A stretch of DNA of 64,000 bases from Dipteris shenzhenensis (Eukaryota > Polypodiophyta > Polypodiopsida > Gleicheniales): NCBI GenBank assembly GCA_047967505.1, contig CM106540.1. One strand, written 5' to 3'. The notes under the pieces are model-generated. The model was not told the DNA's origin. It made no database searches and saw only the letters and a program-made list of their open reading frames with translations. Within the stretch, counting starts at the first letter, position 1. Every line of letters begins with the position of its first letter. Below, in pieces: positions 33,181-44,409 of the stretch. Made by a program: the position numbers and the translations under genes.

Positions 33181-34057
33181 AGTAAGGAATAGTAATGAGC
33201 CTAGAACTGGTGATCATGGTACTATTATAGATGGTAGTTGTACCACCTTACTTATTTAGCATTCCCTTTGGGCCATTGTAGATGATTTAGACTTGAGAGG
33301 TACTTTTCCTCTCTTATTTTAAGCCCACCCTATTATGGGACTACTCCTTACATGCAGGTGCTTGGAATCTCTTGAAAGAGACTTTTGTTGCCATATGGAA
33401 ACAATCCATGCAATTTTCAAACTCATGCATGCATAATTTTCCTACAATATGATGTCAAGTCAAAGTTATGCTAGCGACTTGGGGAATCATGTGTTGCAAG
33501 ACCATCATTTGCCAATGATGTTAGTGCCTCAGAGATGCAACATGGGATATAATATGGGTTTTGCATAAATGTAGAGTCCTATGGTCTAATAAGAAGAACC
33601 CCATGATTGAGAGTTGGGAGGAGAACTAAACATTAATGTTTGGGATGTCAGAAGAGTGAGATGAGCAAGATAAGGAAGGAGGAAATGTTGCCTTAAAAGG
33701 TAAGGTATAGGGAGGTGAAGCGTAAAAGCTATAGCGATTAGCTAGTCACATAAGGAATGTGACTTCTGTGACATTCATCATAGAGAAATAGATCCATGTT
33801 GGTGAAAAGATTTGATATAGAACATATGGGACTATCCATCATGTCTCTCATAGGCTAACCTAGCCTATTATAACATTAATGGTATGCTAGCAAGTTGTAC
33901 AAGGGCATAATCAAACTTGTAGACCAAAAGCACTAATGGTTGGAGCCATGTAGTTAGCACACCTTGTCCTCATCTAGGTTATTAGCGTGACCCAAGAGGA
34001 TCCCATTTGGACCATCACACCATCTTTCAATGGTAGGAGCCTTTCCTCATGCTATTT

Positions 34058-34222
34058 GATGAAGGTCCTTTAGGTGTTATATTGATGCTCTACTAAAGGG
34101 AGGAGTTGAGATGAGGAAAAAGGCATTTGGAAATGTGGTTTGATGAAGGTCCTTCAGGTGTTATATTGATGCTCTATTGAAGGAAGGATTTGAGATGAGG
34201 AAAAAGGAATTTGGAAACATGG
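34058..34222. repeat. ~80-bp tandem duplication
   Basis: TTTGATGAAGGTCCTT...GATGAGGAAAAAGG occurs twice head to tail (34058-34138 and 34139-34222) with few differences. Confidence 0.8.
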
Positions 34223-34914
34223 TATAGAGAAACAAATTTTCATTTGTGCCAATGTGCACCATTTGATGTCAAGTTGGAATCATAATTTGGGAATGGCACA
34301 AGATATTCAAAGGAGCTAGAAACTAAGTTGGGTATAGGACATGACTAATGAGAATTGGGCAAGGAAGATTCTCAAATGTAAGCAAGACCTAAAGACCCTA
34401 AAGGTTCTCAAGTGCAAGCAAGACCCTAAAGAACACTAGCTTGATCTAAAGTTATGGTATTTTACACTATAAGACACAATCCACAATCCAATATGTTTGC
34501 CATTGGTTGAATTATTAGCAAAATGGCACAATTTTTCTTTGATACTCATAAATATTTCAAGGGCAATGTTCACATGCTTGAGGATTCACTTATCAAGTCC
34601 ATTGTACTACACAATGGTGATACTATGATGGTGGAAAACCCATTGGAGGCACTGACATCTGAAGACATCTCATGAGAACTCAAGGTGGTGGGATGTTGTG
34701 GGGAGTTGCCTATGTAGCCCCTTAAAGAGATGAACCTTGCACAAAAGCTTGCAAGATAGTATGTCATTTACTAGCTATGGAAGTTTTAGTGTACAAGTAA
34801 ATTCTTTTAAATACAAGATAAATCCTTTGTACATACATTTTGTAACAATGATGTGATAAAATCAAAATTTGAGTCTCATTTTAAAGCCTCTTGAGTCTAA
34901 TTGACTATCAACTT

Positions 34915-35105
34915 ATTGCATCATGTCATGTAGCATTGTCATGCACCATATCGTATTGCAGCATATGGCATCGTGTTGTTTCATCCTATCATATAGCATC
35001 ATCATGCATCATATCATGCTACATATATTGCATCATGTGGCATCATCATGCATCATGGCATCATCATGTTGCATGATGTCATGTAGCATTATCATGTTAC
35101 TTTTT
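34915..35105. repeat. CATCATG-type simple repeat
   Basis: Degenerate array of ATCATGCATCATAT and ATCATGTAGCAT words over about 190 bp. Not a CRISPR: no regular spacers. Confidence 0.75.
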
Positions 35106-36164
35106 ATCGTTTGAAATGTGACATGCATTGAGATTTTCTTGATTGTGAAATGTGACATGTTACATGCTCTTGTATTGAGATTAAATTTTTCCATGTGCTT
35201 GAATTTATGCATGTAGCTGAATAGTTTGCCTATAATCTATACTTTGTGACCACAGATACACTAACAACCAATGCCTACCTTCACACAAGTGTCAGAAGGA
35301 GACAAGTCCCCCATGACAATGGAGCCAGAAGAGCAAGCAAGAGACCACTTACATGAGACTATTTACATGAGAGGAGGCTCAAGAAGAAGAGAAGAATAAT
35401 ATTGTAATTCATCCATGTTATCAAATCTTGCATGTCCACAATGTTTGCCAAACCCTATCCCTAATAAACCTTACAACAGTTGGTTAATCCTCAGGGTATT
35501 CATTGGAATCTCATCAAGGACTTGGAAGGTCATCAATATCCTACTAGAATGCATTGGAAAGTCATTGGAAGGTCATCAAGAAATTGGTGTCCAAGGACAA
35601 GGTGCTATTCATCTAGCCACTAGCACAATCTAGTATAGCAGGAAGCCAAACAAAATAATATGACACATGGTGGAGACAAATAAGGAAAAGACCCTTGGCA
35701 TTAGGTTCATAGACCATTGAGAAGCATGGTAGATGGAAGCCAATCATTGTCAAAACCTAGAGACCCAAGCTTGAGCATGTTACATACACATTGATGTACA
35801 TGACAAAGATCCTCACCACAGGGACATGCCTTTGTAATTCACAAAGGTGTTGTTTTTCCACTTTTTAAAGGGATTATGGGTATATAGCAACAAACCCTTG
35901 AAGCCTCAAACAATTTTTGTAGTGAAACAAGAAATTCTCTTAGCCTGCATTGGTGGGAGCTGAGAGAAAGCAAGTGGAGAAGCTTCATGATGAAAACAAA
36001 GATCATTTTAAGAAGATCTAATGCTTGCAAAGTGCAATTATAGATGAAGAGGCATAGAACGCTATCATAGCTATACACAAAGAGTTAAGAAGCTTGAACA
36101 ACATGAATTCACACTTAAGGCAAAAGTGCATGGATCAAAGAGATGCATTGCAAGAGGCACAATC

Positions 36165-36375
36165 AGAGCATGTAAAGATGATCATATGTTTCCATCCTTC
36201 ACACCAACCTATTCCAGTGGACCAATGGGTAGTTATGATCCATTCTTATGTCTTATTTGTTAGGTAGAATCTTGTGCCCACTTTGTGCTATGAGTTTTCA
36301 CCATCATTGTATACGGTTTTGTTGGACTACACAAAGATGATTATATGTTTCCATCCTTCACCCAACCTATTCTAG
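36165..36375. repeat. Dispersed direct repeat, ~45 bp, two copies
   Basis: TATGTTTCCATCCTTCAC plus ACCTATTC appears near 36185 and again near 36345. Confidence 0.7.
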
Positions 36376-36649
36376 TGAACTTTCAATATCTACATGTCTA
36401 TTTCTCATCTTCATACTTTAGATTTTCCAACAAAAAGCCTAGAAGCCTAGACACATATCACTATTGGCACCTCACATAAATATTAAGTAGGGTGCATGCA
36501 AGTTGCACTAGGATTAAGATCCAATTAAAAAGCAAAAATAACTTCTTGGCAATCTCATTACCTCACTCTCATCCCAAAATCCCCATCGCATTCATTGGCT
36601 TGCAGCTATAGTAAACCCTTACTAAATATGCAAGATATTGGAACAGTCG

Positions 36650-36960
36650 ACCACCTCTGCAACCACAATGACCACTTTCTCTCTTACCCTATGACTCAAT
36701 TCTGGTCCATCTTAGCCTAACATACTAGATGCAGGAGATATGGATTATAATCTTTCACAACCACAATGAACACTCTCTCCCTCACCCTATGACTCAATTG
36801 TGCTTGACCTTACCCTAACATGCTAGGTGCAGGAGATATGGCTTATAATTTTCCACAACCACAATGAACACTCTCCCCCTCACCATTGTCCTCTCACGAC
36901 ACAATTGTGGTCCAACTTACCCCAATATGTTAGGTGAAAAGAGATATGGATTATAAGCTT
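36650..36960. repeat. ~105-bp minisatellite, three copies
   Basis: Each copy runs CCACAATGA(A/C)CACT...ATGCTAGGTGCAGGAGATATGG...TATAAT. Starts near 36660, 36760 and 36857; the third is the most diverged. Confidence 0.8.
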
Positions 36961-37959
36961 GCCAAAAAAAGAGTGCTTGTGGCTCTTGCAAGCCTTTTAT
37001 CAGCAAGAAACTTGATACAATTATCGATGATAACAATTGAATAGCCCACGGGTAGAATCCTATTATCATCAATTTTTATCTCATTACCATCGATAATGTG
37101 AAATGTATCGACGGTAAATTTATCTGATTTTTTGATTATTTTTCTTGGTTGACACTATGACACATTAGCGCAAACATGAAAACATTAATGAAATCTCGGA
37201 TGAGCATGGTAACGTGCTGAACCGTTCTTCAATGGTAAGGCACATCGTGTCGTATGTCGTCCTCGATGCAAATCCATGGAATTCAACTACTCAATATTTG
37301 GGGTTTTAGACCAACCATCATCTCATAGTACAAAGCTCTTAGTTGCTATAACTTGTTGGCATAGAAGGTAACACTTTGAAAGGAGGTCATGAGTAGTGGT
37401 AGTTACTCATTTTGAGTGTTCAAGATTCAAATTCATCCAAACATTTGTTGAAAAAGGTGCAATATTCCACATGGCAATATTTAATAGGCCTTCTTTAATT
37501 GTGGATGCCTTAGAAAGGCCGCCCAAGCTGTGGACATGTGAAATAGTGGGCACAATACCTAGAACTTGGCCAATGGAAATCATTATTATTCTAAACATGT
37601 CCACTGTGTAAATCGAACCATGCCCAAATGTCGAGTTCTAAACATTTCAGCTTGTGGAAATGCCTTTGTTTGTCCCTATAGTATTCAACATCATGAGCTT
37701 TTGCAGGGTAGGCTCCGTTCTCCTAGCTATGTGCAACTGGGGATAAGGGACCGCTGACCTCGGGTAATTTTGAGCTTGATCAGAGGATGTGCAAACGTTT
37801 GTGAATTGGCCTAAGTTGTAAGGTACGTTTCACACACATCTGCCCAAGAATGCACATGCTCCAATCGAAAGTGGCATAAAAAAGAAGAGACTTTCACACT
37901 CGTCCACCCACCGTGATAAACAAAATGACATGGATGCTTAGTCACAGACAGGCTAAGGA

Positions 37960-38070
37960 TAAAATTCAGGCGACCGCCCAAGAGTATGTCTACTAGATTT
38001 GAGCCAATCAAGAATTGAACTCGGGTCCCTCCGGTGTCAGCTGTACCAGATGGACGATCGGGCATATATT
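37960..38070 (-). repeat. tRNA-derived SINE candidate
   Basis: On the minus strand, TCTGGTACAGC (38040-38050) resembles a degenerate A box. GAGTTCAATTC (38012-38022) is a good B box, preceded by GGGACCC as in many plant tRNA-derived SINEs. The body may extend to about 37840. Ends not defined. Confidence 0.5.
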
Positions 38071-38225
38071 GGTTATAATAAAACTTTGCATGACGAGAGT
38101 CGGCCTGTGAAACCAATGGCGGACGGACGCTTAATAAGGTTGTTTGTAGGGGCGGACATACAATTTTCATAATTTAGTTGTCTGCGGTGTGAAACCGCCC
38201 TAAATAAACAATATCCAGTTGAGGT

Positions 38226-38400
38226 GCAGCGATAGCTCAGACAGTAGGGCACTTGCCTACCGAAGCAATGTGCCCCTCGATGAGGGACCCTAGATGGGTG
38301 AGGTCAACGAAAGACACAAGAAGCTCTGAGCATGTAGATGTGTGAGCTCGGCTGAGATTTAATCACCCAGCGCGACCCGATCCCTTTCGTAATGGGAATC
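38226..38400 (+). repeat. tRNA-related SINE candidate
   Basis: TAGCTCAGACAG (38233-38244) matches the D-arm/A-box pattern. A T-arm-like hairpin CCCCTCGATGAGGG follows (38272-38285), with a possible anticodon-type stem TTGC/GCAA between. Downstream sequence has no tRNA character. More likely a SINE head than a functional tRNA gene. Confidence 0.4.
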
Positions 38401-38452
38401 AAGCCCTCCTAAATGCCTCCATTTGATGCACCCCCAAATTCTAGCCGAAATC

Positions 38453-38600
38453 TTTTTTTTTTGGTAAAGAAAGGAACCTTCTATTAATGCTTGAAAGACT
38501 TCATACAAAACAGTAGCCCCGAAGGTGCTGAGTATGGAAAAAACCAAGAAAAGGCCGAAAGAAAAACCGGCCTGTTCCAAAGAAACCCAGCTCACTACCT
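38453..38600 (-). mobile_element. LINE 3' end with poly(A)
   Basis: On the minus strand the sequence ends TTTCTTTACC followed by ten As (38453-38462 as Ts). Upstream ATGAAGTCTTTCAAGC wording is typical, as I recall, of plant LINE 3' ends. Severely 5'-truncated. Confidence 0.6.
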
Positions 38601-39456
38601 AGGGAATCTCTGGGAATGGGGCTAATAGCCATGTGGGAAGACTATACAACCAGGGAATCCCTCGCGGAGTGAAGATGTGAAGACTCCTGGAGGCCAAGCC
38701 TTGTAGAATCGAGCACGCCGCTCAATAGTTGCTCTAGAGCCTGGAGTCCCACGCCCCCAAGTGGAGCAAGCCGCTTGTCATATTGCACCATGTGGCGATT
38801 ATGTCTGCCATATCATCGGCATACCATGCCACGTCGCTCTGGCCCTCCACGTGGAGGAACAAGCCGGAATGAGGCATTTCGGCCAAGAGATCGGAATCTG
38901 TCCTGGAATGCCTTCCGTTTCCAATTATCAGTACATACATACACACAGGAAGAGGGGAAAGATCCCCGGGCAATCAAGTCCTCACTCTCTGAATGGTGGA
39001 GGAATATTCATTCACTGCCATTTGTGGCACCGGTCGCAGCTATGTTTTTTTCCACCGGCCTTACATGGGTAATTTAGTTATATAATCGGGTAAGGAGACC
39101 GTTACCGATTAGTTTTTTTTCCCCGCACTTGGTTTTCGTTACTGTCATGCTTCGCAGGAATGTAGTGTTTATGGAAGAAATACGTCACGGATCCCTTCCA
39201 GTTGGTGTGAGTGCAAAGTAAGTAGTCCGAACTGAATGATTCGCACAGGTAAAGGTGGGCACTCTCTTAACAAGAGACAAACCCAATATCTCGAGACTCA
39301 GACATAAGATTACCAGGGAGTCACTATGGATCGACGGCTGGGACAATCTAGGCTGGGGTGAAGACAGGCTCGAGGAAAAGACCCACGCATCCACTGGTCA
39401 GGCCCACCACAGTGGCTTGGTGGGGGAATATGGCATGGTTGGCGTCATGAAGGTAA
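38601..39456 (+). other. Upstream region of the PPR gene
   Basis: GC content is higher than in the spacers. No other gene is supported. No clear TATA box could be assigned. ATGAAG|GTAAAT at 39447-39452 is a possible splice donor, but no matching acceptor was needed for the reading frame. The proximal promoter and 5' UTR probably lie here. Confidence 0.4.
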
Positions 39457-41637
39457 ATGCATCTAAATCACAAGAACAAGCGCTCCGAAATGCTCGACTT
39501 AGAGGAGGCACTCGTGTCTATGGAACAGCTGCCCCAGCTGCCTTCAGTTCAAAATCTTACATGCATATTGCATAAATGCAGAACATTGAAAACTCTAGCG
39601 AGTACCAAGCGCTTGTATGCCTACTTGAAAAAAAATGGGCTGGAAGACCATGGCTCTCTCGGGAACTACCTTGTCCCAATGTTGGTCCAAGTTGGAAGCA
39701 TGGACGATGCTCAGCAGGTTTTTAACAAATTGATTTATCGAAATGTATATTCTTGGACTTCTCTCATTTTGGGTTATACTGAATGTGGGCAATCACAACA
39801 CGCCCTCAACCTCTACCAGAAAATGCAAGAGGACTCTGTACATCCTAATGATTATACCTTTGTGGCCGTACTGAAGGCCTGTTCTAGGCTGAAAGATGCA
39901 GAAAGAGGACGAGAAATACATGCTGAGATTGCCACAAAGGGGCTGGAAAAAGGTCTTTTTATTGGTAGCACCTTGGTGGATCTGTATGCCAAATGTGGCT
40001 TGCTTGCAGATGCACAAGATGCATTTGGCAAGCTACCAGTTCGAAACGAGGTCTCATGGAATGCACTAATGGCAGGATATGCCGAGCATGGGCTTGGTGA
40101 GGAAGTGCTGAACTGTCTGGAACAGATGCAGCTGGACGGTCTCTCTCCAGATGCTGTCACATTTGTTTGCAGCTTGAAAGCTTGTGGAAGCATAGGAGCC
40201 ATAGACAAGGGCCGAGCAATACATGCAGATATTGCCAAAAAGGGGTTGGAAAGAAATCCTTTTGCTGGCAACACCTTGGTGGATATGTATGCGAAATGTG
40301 GATCGCTTGCAGAAGCACGGGAAGTGTTTGACAAGCTACCAGTTCGAGACGAGGTCTCGTGGAACGCACTAATGGCAGGTTATGCCGAGCATGGACTTGG
40401 TGAGGAGGCACTGAACTGTCTCGAAAAGATGCAACTAGAGGGTCTCTCTCCAAATGCTGTTACATTTGTTTGCAGCCTAAAAGCTTGTGGCAGCATAGGA
40501 GCCATAAACAAGGGCCGAGAAATACATGCCGAGATTGCCAAAAACGGATTGGAAAGAGACCTTGCTACTAGCAATACCTTGGTGGATATGTATGCGAAAT
40601 GTGGCTCGCTTGCAGAAGCACGGGAAGCGTTTGACAAGCTGCCACTTCGAAACAAGGTCTCGTGGACTGCACTACTGGCAGGATATGCTGAGCATGGGCT
40701 TGCTGAGGATGCATTAAACTGTTTCAAACATATGCAACTGGAGGGTCTCTCTCCAGATGCTGCCACATTTGTTTGCAGCTTGAAAGCTTGTGGCAGCATA
40801 GGAGCCATAAGCAAGGGCCGAGAAATACATGCCGAAATTGCCAGAAATGGGCTGGAAAGAGATCCTTTTGTTGGCAGCACCTTGGTGGATGTGTATGCCC
40901 AATGTGCCGCAATTGTAGAAGCATGGGAAGTGTTTGGCAAGCTGCCAATTCGAGGTGTGGTCTCGTGGACTGCACTAATGGCAGGATACGCCCAGCTAGG
41001 GGAAAGTGAAATTGTTTTCCATATGCTTGAGAGAATGAGAGGAGAACGGGTGAAGCCAGATGGGGTCACATTCTCTATTTTGCTTACTGTTTGCAGTCAC
41101 ATGGGCCTAGTGGATAAGGGCCAACTGTACTTTGAGGCGATGAGCAAAGATTATGGTATCATTCCAAATATTGAGCACCACGCTGGCATGATCGATCTCC
41201 TCAGCCGTGCAGGCCGATTAGAGGAGGCACTAGCACTGGTGAAGAAGATGCCTTTTCATCCTAATATTGTGGTGTGGCTTGCGGTCTTGGGTGCTTGTCG
41301 AAAGTGGGGTAATGTGGCTCTTGGAAGACTGGCATTTGAACATGCAGTGCAATTGGATGAAAAGGATGCTGCAGCTTATGTTTTGATGTCTAGCATCTAT
41401 GCAGATGCTCATATGCACGAGGAAGAGAAGAAGGTTGAGGCAATTACAGTGAAAGAACAAGTATGGAGGAAGTGCGGACAGAGTTGGTGGACCGACATTG
41501 GTGGTAATGTGCATTCATTTTGGTGGGGAGATGAGGCATCCCTGAAGCAAAAATATATAAGCAAAGCTAACTGCTCTCTCTCGAGGGTGGAAGGGTATGT
41601 CCTAGGAGAATTGGGTGTCATGAGACACATCCATTGA
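39457..41637 (+). CDS. PLS-class pentatricopeptide repeat protein, E-type, no DYW
   Basis: Single-exon ORF of 726 aa. PPR proteins of this class bind organelle RNA in mitochondria or plastids, often for C-to-U editing. Helical repeats start near residue 35. The VSW-type landmark recurs at residues 98, 199, 300, 401 and 502, exactly 101 apart, one P-L-S triplet each. The three modules starting near 195, 296 and 397 are almost identical (LKACGSIGAI, YAEHGLGEEALNC). E-type repeats occupy about 600-690 (VVWLAVLGACRKWGNV, then WWTD.GGNVHSF). The usual PG box is altered (RKCGQSWW), and the protein ends 35 residues later, with no DYW deaminase. It would thus need a DYW partner for editing. The first Met is used; M at 39490 is an alternative. 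No clear targeting peptide was judged by eye. Confidence 0.92.
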   Translation: MHLNHKNKRSEMLDLEEALVSMEQLPQLPSVQNLTCILHKCRTLKTLASTKRLYAYLKKNGLEDHGSLGNYLVPMLVQVGSMDDAQQVFNKLIYRNVYSWTSLILGYTECGQSQHALNLYQKMQEDSVHPNDYTFVAVLKACSRLKDAERGREIHAEIATKGLEKGLFIGSTLVDLYAKCGLLADAQDAFGKLPVRNEVSWNALMAGYAEHGLGEEVLNCLEQMQLDGLSPDAVTFVCSLKACGSIGAIDKGRAIHADIAKKGLERNPFAGNTLVDMYAKCGSLAEAREVFDKLPVRDEVSWNALMAGYAEHGLGEEALNCLEKMQLEGLSPNAVTFVCSLKACGSIGAINKGREIHAEIAKNGLERDLATSNTLVDMYAKCGSLAEAREAFDKLPLRNKVSWTALLAGYAEHGLAEDALNCFKHMQLEGLSPDAATFVCSLKACGSIGAISKGREIHAEIARNGLERDPFVGSTLVDVYAQCAAIVEAWEVFGKLPIRGVVSWTALMAGYAQLGESEIVFHMLERMRGERVKPDGVTFSILLTVCSHMGLVDKGQLYFEAMSKDYGIIPNIEHHAGMIDLLSRAGRLEEALALVKKMPFHPNIVVWLAVLGACRKWGNVALGRLAFEHAVQLDEKDAAAYVLMSSIYADAHMHEEEKKVEAITVKEQVWRKCGQSWWTDIGGNVHSFWWGDEASLKQKYISKANCSLSRVEGYVLGELGVMRHIH

Positions 41638-41641
41638 TGCA

Positions 41642-41647
41642 AATAAA
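41642..41647 (+). terminator. Polyadenylation signal candidate of the PPR gene
   Basis: AATAAA five bases after the TGA stop. Close for a plant 3' UTR, so a more distal signal may be used. Confidence 0.35.
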
Positions 41648-41649
41648 GA

Positions 41650-44182
41650 TCTGTTATGTGGACACAGTGAGAAGTTGTCTTCTGTGTGCGCCCTTTTCAA
41701 TACACGTAAGAGGACACCCATGTCAAAGAATGCTCTTTGCACTGAACAAAAGAGGCTGGTGAAAACAACTAAAAAATGTAGACCAATATGTTGCACAAAC
41801 TGTCAAAATTATTGCATCAGTCATGCTTTTGTCCAAATATGCCAAACATAGCAACAATAGATTTAAAGCGTGGCATATGATGTCCTGAATGTGACAGTGA
41901 AGACTCCACTAAAATCTGATACCAAATGACCAAGATATCGTTGTATGTGTTGTAAACGATGTACCAATACATGCACTCATAGGTGGGTGTAATGATGCAT
42001 GATAATGGCTATTATGGCATCAATGACATGAATAACATGTAATGTGTGAAACTAAAGTGCAAACTGGTTCCAAATCATACACTAAATTATCAACAATTTA
42101 GGGCAAGATGGCTTACTTGTTTTTGTTGTCAATAACTACTAATGTACCATCGTGATCAAGTATGTCCCCTTTCGAATGTAACGTGCCATTAAGCACGGTC
42201 TTGTCCAAGATGTGTACTTTGCACTATTCTTTTCTATTCTGAGTGCATCACACCTTATAGTCCCTCATTAAATCCACATGTATTTCCTTAGAAAATAAAG
42301 ATCAAACATATGGATTTGGGAAAATATCGCATTTTTGTTGGCTTAGATTATGCTTGCGATTTGGTCTCGACATGTTTTATTATGTTCTATTTAACAATTG
42401 AATGTATTTCACACCATTAAAATTTTAAGATTGAATGATGTTATATTTGGGCCAAAATGGTTTTTAAACTATTGCATATCACATGCTCTCTTAACAGATG
42501 CACATTAACAATGTCTAAATTAAATGATGTTATATTTGGGCCAAAGCATAATTGGGTATAGCCATCTTTTGTGAGTTTCAAGGAGTTTATTGCATAGGAA
42601 GCTTGTCAAATTTTGTTACATAATACAAGTTATGGATCGAGCAAGTTATCAGTATCAACTAATGTACACATTCAAAACTTGAATATGAGACCAAAATTTC
42701 ATTGTAAGATCATTAAACCATTGCAAAATTTGTTCTTCATATACATGCAAGCAAAAATTGAATTACTTGAGCTTTCTCATTAACAAAATAGATAGCCCAT
42801 TATGTGTGCTTTTCCATTACTAAAGTAACAACCCATTAATAACATTTCGCATGGTTTAGGTGGTGTGCAATATGGCAATTGAATCGCATGTGTACATTCA
42901 AGGACACACCATAACTTTATTAAGTTTTGTTTGCAACTAGAAAGATTTGAAAAAATAGACCTCAAATTGTGCATGGTGGTATTAAAATATTGATTTTTGG
43001 TGATTAATTCACCCTAAAATGGAATTTAATTTTCAATCAATACATGTACATCGGCCTTTGAATAAATCCAAATTGTGCATTGCTTTCTTTTCCATGCACT
43101 TCCTTGCAATGAATGGGGCCATAGGGAATTTGAAAGTTGTCTACATTTCATAATCCATAGCATCAAACCTGTTGGCATGCTATTTGGTTTTTTCTAAGAT
43201 GTTAGGCCTCGTAGGACTTGTGTGGGGACCACCAAGAAGCCCAATTTGGTGGTGTGTATGGTTCGAGGAGGAAAACCATCACCACCAATTTTATCCAAAA
43301 CTTTGCATCCCCCATACTAGCCTTTGAAATTTCATGCCTTATACTAAATCCCAACTATAGTACCAATTGTAACTCTTCTTTAAAGTCCTTTTCCTCATCA
43401 TTCCCTCGTTCTTTATGATTTTGTTGCTTTCCACTCCAAGTGTGTACTATGATTTGGTACCACTTTTTGCTCCATGCTCATGTAACCTACTCTTCCCCTT
43501 CTCCATGCTACTATTGCCCCCCCCCTCCCCCGCCCCCCCGCCCCCAACAAGCCTCCCCCATGTGCACTTTGATTTGGGTGCTCGGTCATTGATTTAGGTG
43601 AGTCATCATCTTCCATGTTGCTCTCTCCATAAGATACTCTATATTAAACAATATTCAATAATACTAAATATATTTGACAATATTCAGCAGCACCATGCAT
43701 TATTCTAGAATATTTATCAATGTATTAAGCCTACTCTCTATTCAACCATATTTAGCAATGTACTCAACCCTAACTCATATTCAACAAATATTTAGCCATG
43801 CCATAGTTCACATTTTGAGCTCCAGGTTGCTGGATCTATTCTATATCTTGCCTCTTTTTTAACTTTCGGAGATCATCTTACTTTGAGTGCCCTTCATCAA
43901 GGACCTTTTCTTTTCTTTGTCATATTGGGTGGAGTTTCATAACTTAGCTTTCTACCATGAATTTCCTGGATAGTCAATACTCTCTCCTCCTAGATAGCTT
44001 TACTAGGCAAACACTACTACTTTATCTATGACTTAGGAAATGACATGTTACAAAAATATACATTATGATGTTGCCTTCACCAACATGCCTTCATGAACAC
44101 TACAAAGAAAAGCACGTGTGAAGGGTGGCCACACTAAGGCCTTGCCAATTTGTCACACATCTATGATGCAAAATGTGCATTG
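41650..44182. other. Spacer downstream of the PPR gene
   Basis: AT-rich, no gene seen. Has a C-rich run (43517-43552) and an AATATT-rich stretch (43640-43800). A short word repeat (AATGATGTTATATTTGGGCC) is shared near 42433 and 42522. Confidence 0.5.
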
Positions 44183-44236
44183 ATGACCCTTTGCATCTTA
44201 AGAGGATAATTTTCAATTACCCTCTTCATGACCCTT
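44183..44236. repeat. Minisatellite target of A3, left part
   Basis: ATGACCCTTTGCATCTTAAG plus an AT-rich tail; the same unit continues after A3 at 54348-54500. Ends with CCCTT (44232-44236), the left target copy. Confidence 0.75.
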
Positions 44237-44409
44237 TGTGGGGCTTAAAGGCCAGTGTACCTTAACCCCAATTATGTACAATACTCAAACACACATATAT
44301 ATGGATGACATAGAAGATTAGGGTGTTCTGCACCCACCAAAACTTGTGTGGCTCTCTTCTGGCTCACCCTCTCTCTCACCCTCTTCCATTTCGCTTCTGT
44401 TAGTTGAGC
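44237..44409 (+). repeat. 5' LTR of A3
   Basis: Starts TGTGGGGCTTAAAGG. The end near GTTAGTTGAG is imprecise because the sequence after it diverges from A2. Confidence 0.75.

Larger units (their letters stand above)
31065..37959. other. Spacer without a recognisable gene
   Basis: AT-rich, no supported ORF over about 100 codons. Contains small tandem repeats listed separately, ATG/CAT-rich stretches, and short unmatched frames. Some parts (35250-35700) could be decayed gag-like sequence, but no motif supports it. Confidence 0.5.

Noticed and set aside
34915-35105. CRISPR-like array
   Set aside because: Short degenerate direct words without regular spacers, in a plant nuclear context.
38233-38305. 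Possible tRNA gene
   Set aside because: D-arm and T-arm-like pieces exist, but no acceptor stem pairing or clean anticodon loop; kept as a SINE candidate.
38734-38973. Minus-strand frame with WYADD, resembling an RT active site
   Set aside because: No other RT motif around it; flanking residues do not fit LINE or LTR RT.
38761-39072. Two overlapping + strand ~100-codon frames upstream of the PPR gene
   Set aside because: Different frames over the same bases, no domain, and no splice link to the PPR ORF that I could support.
40157-41069. Long minus-strand frames (up to 229 codons) opposite the PPR gene
   Set aside because: Shadow frames caused by codon bias and the 303-bp repeats of the + strand gene.
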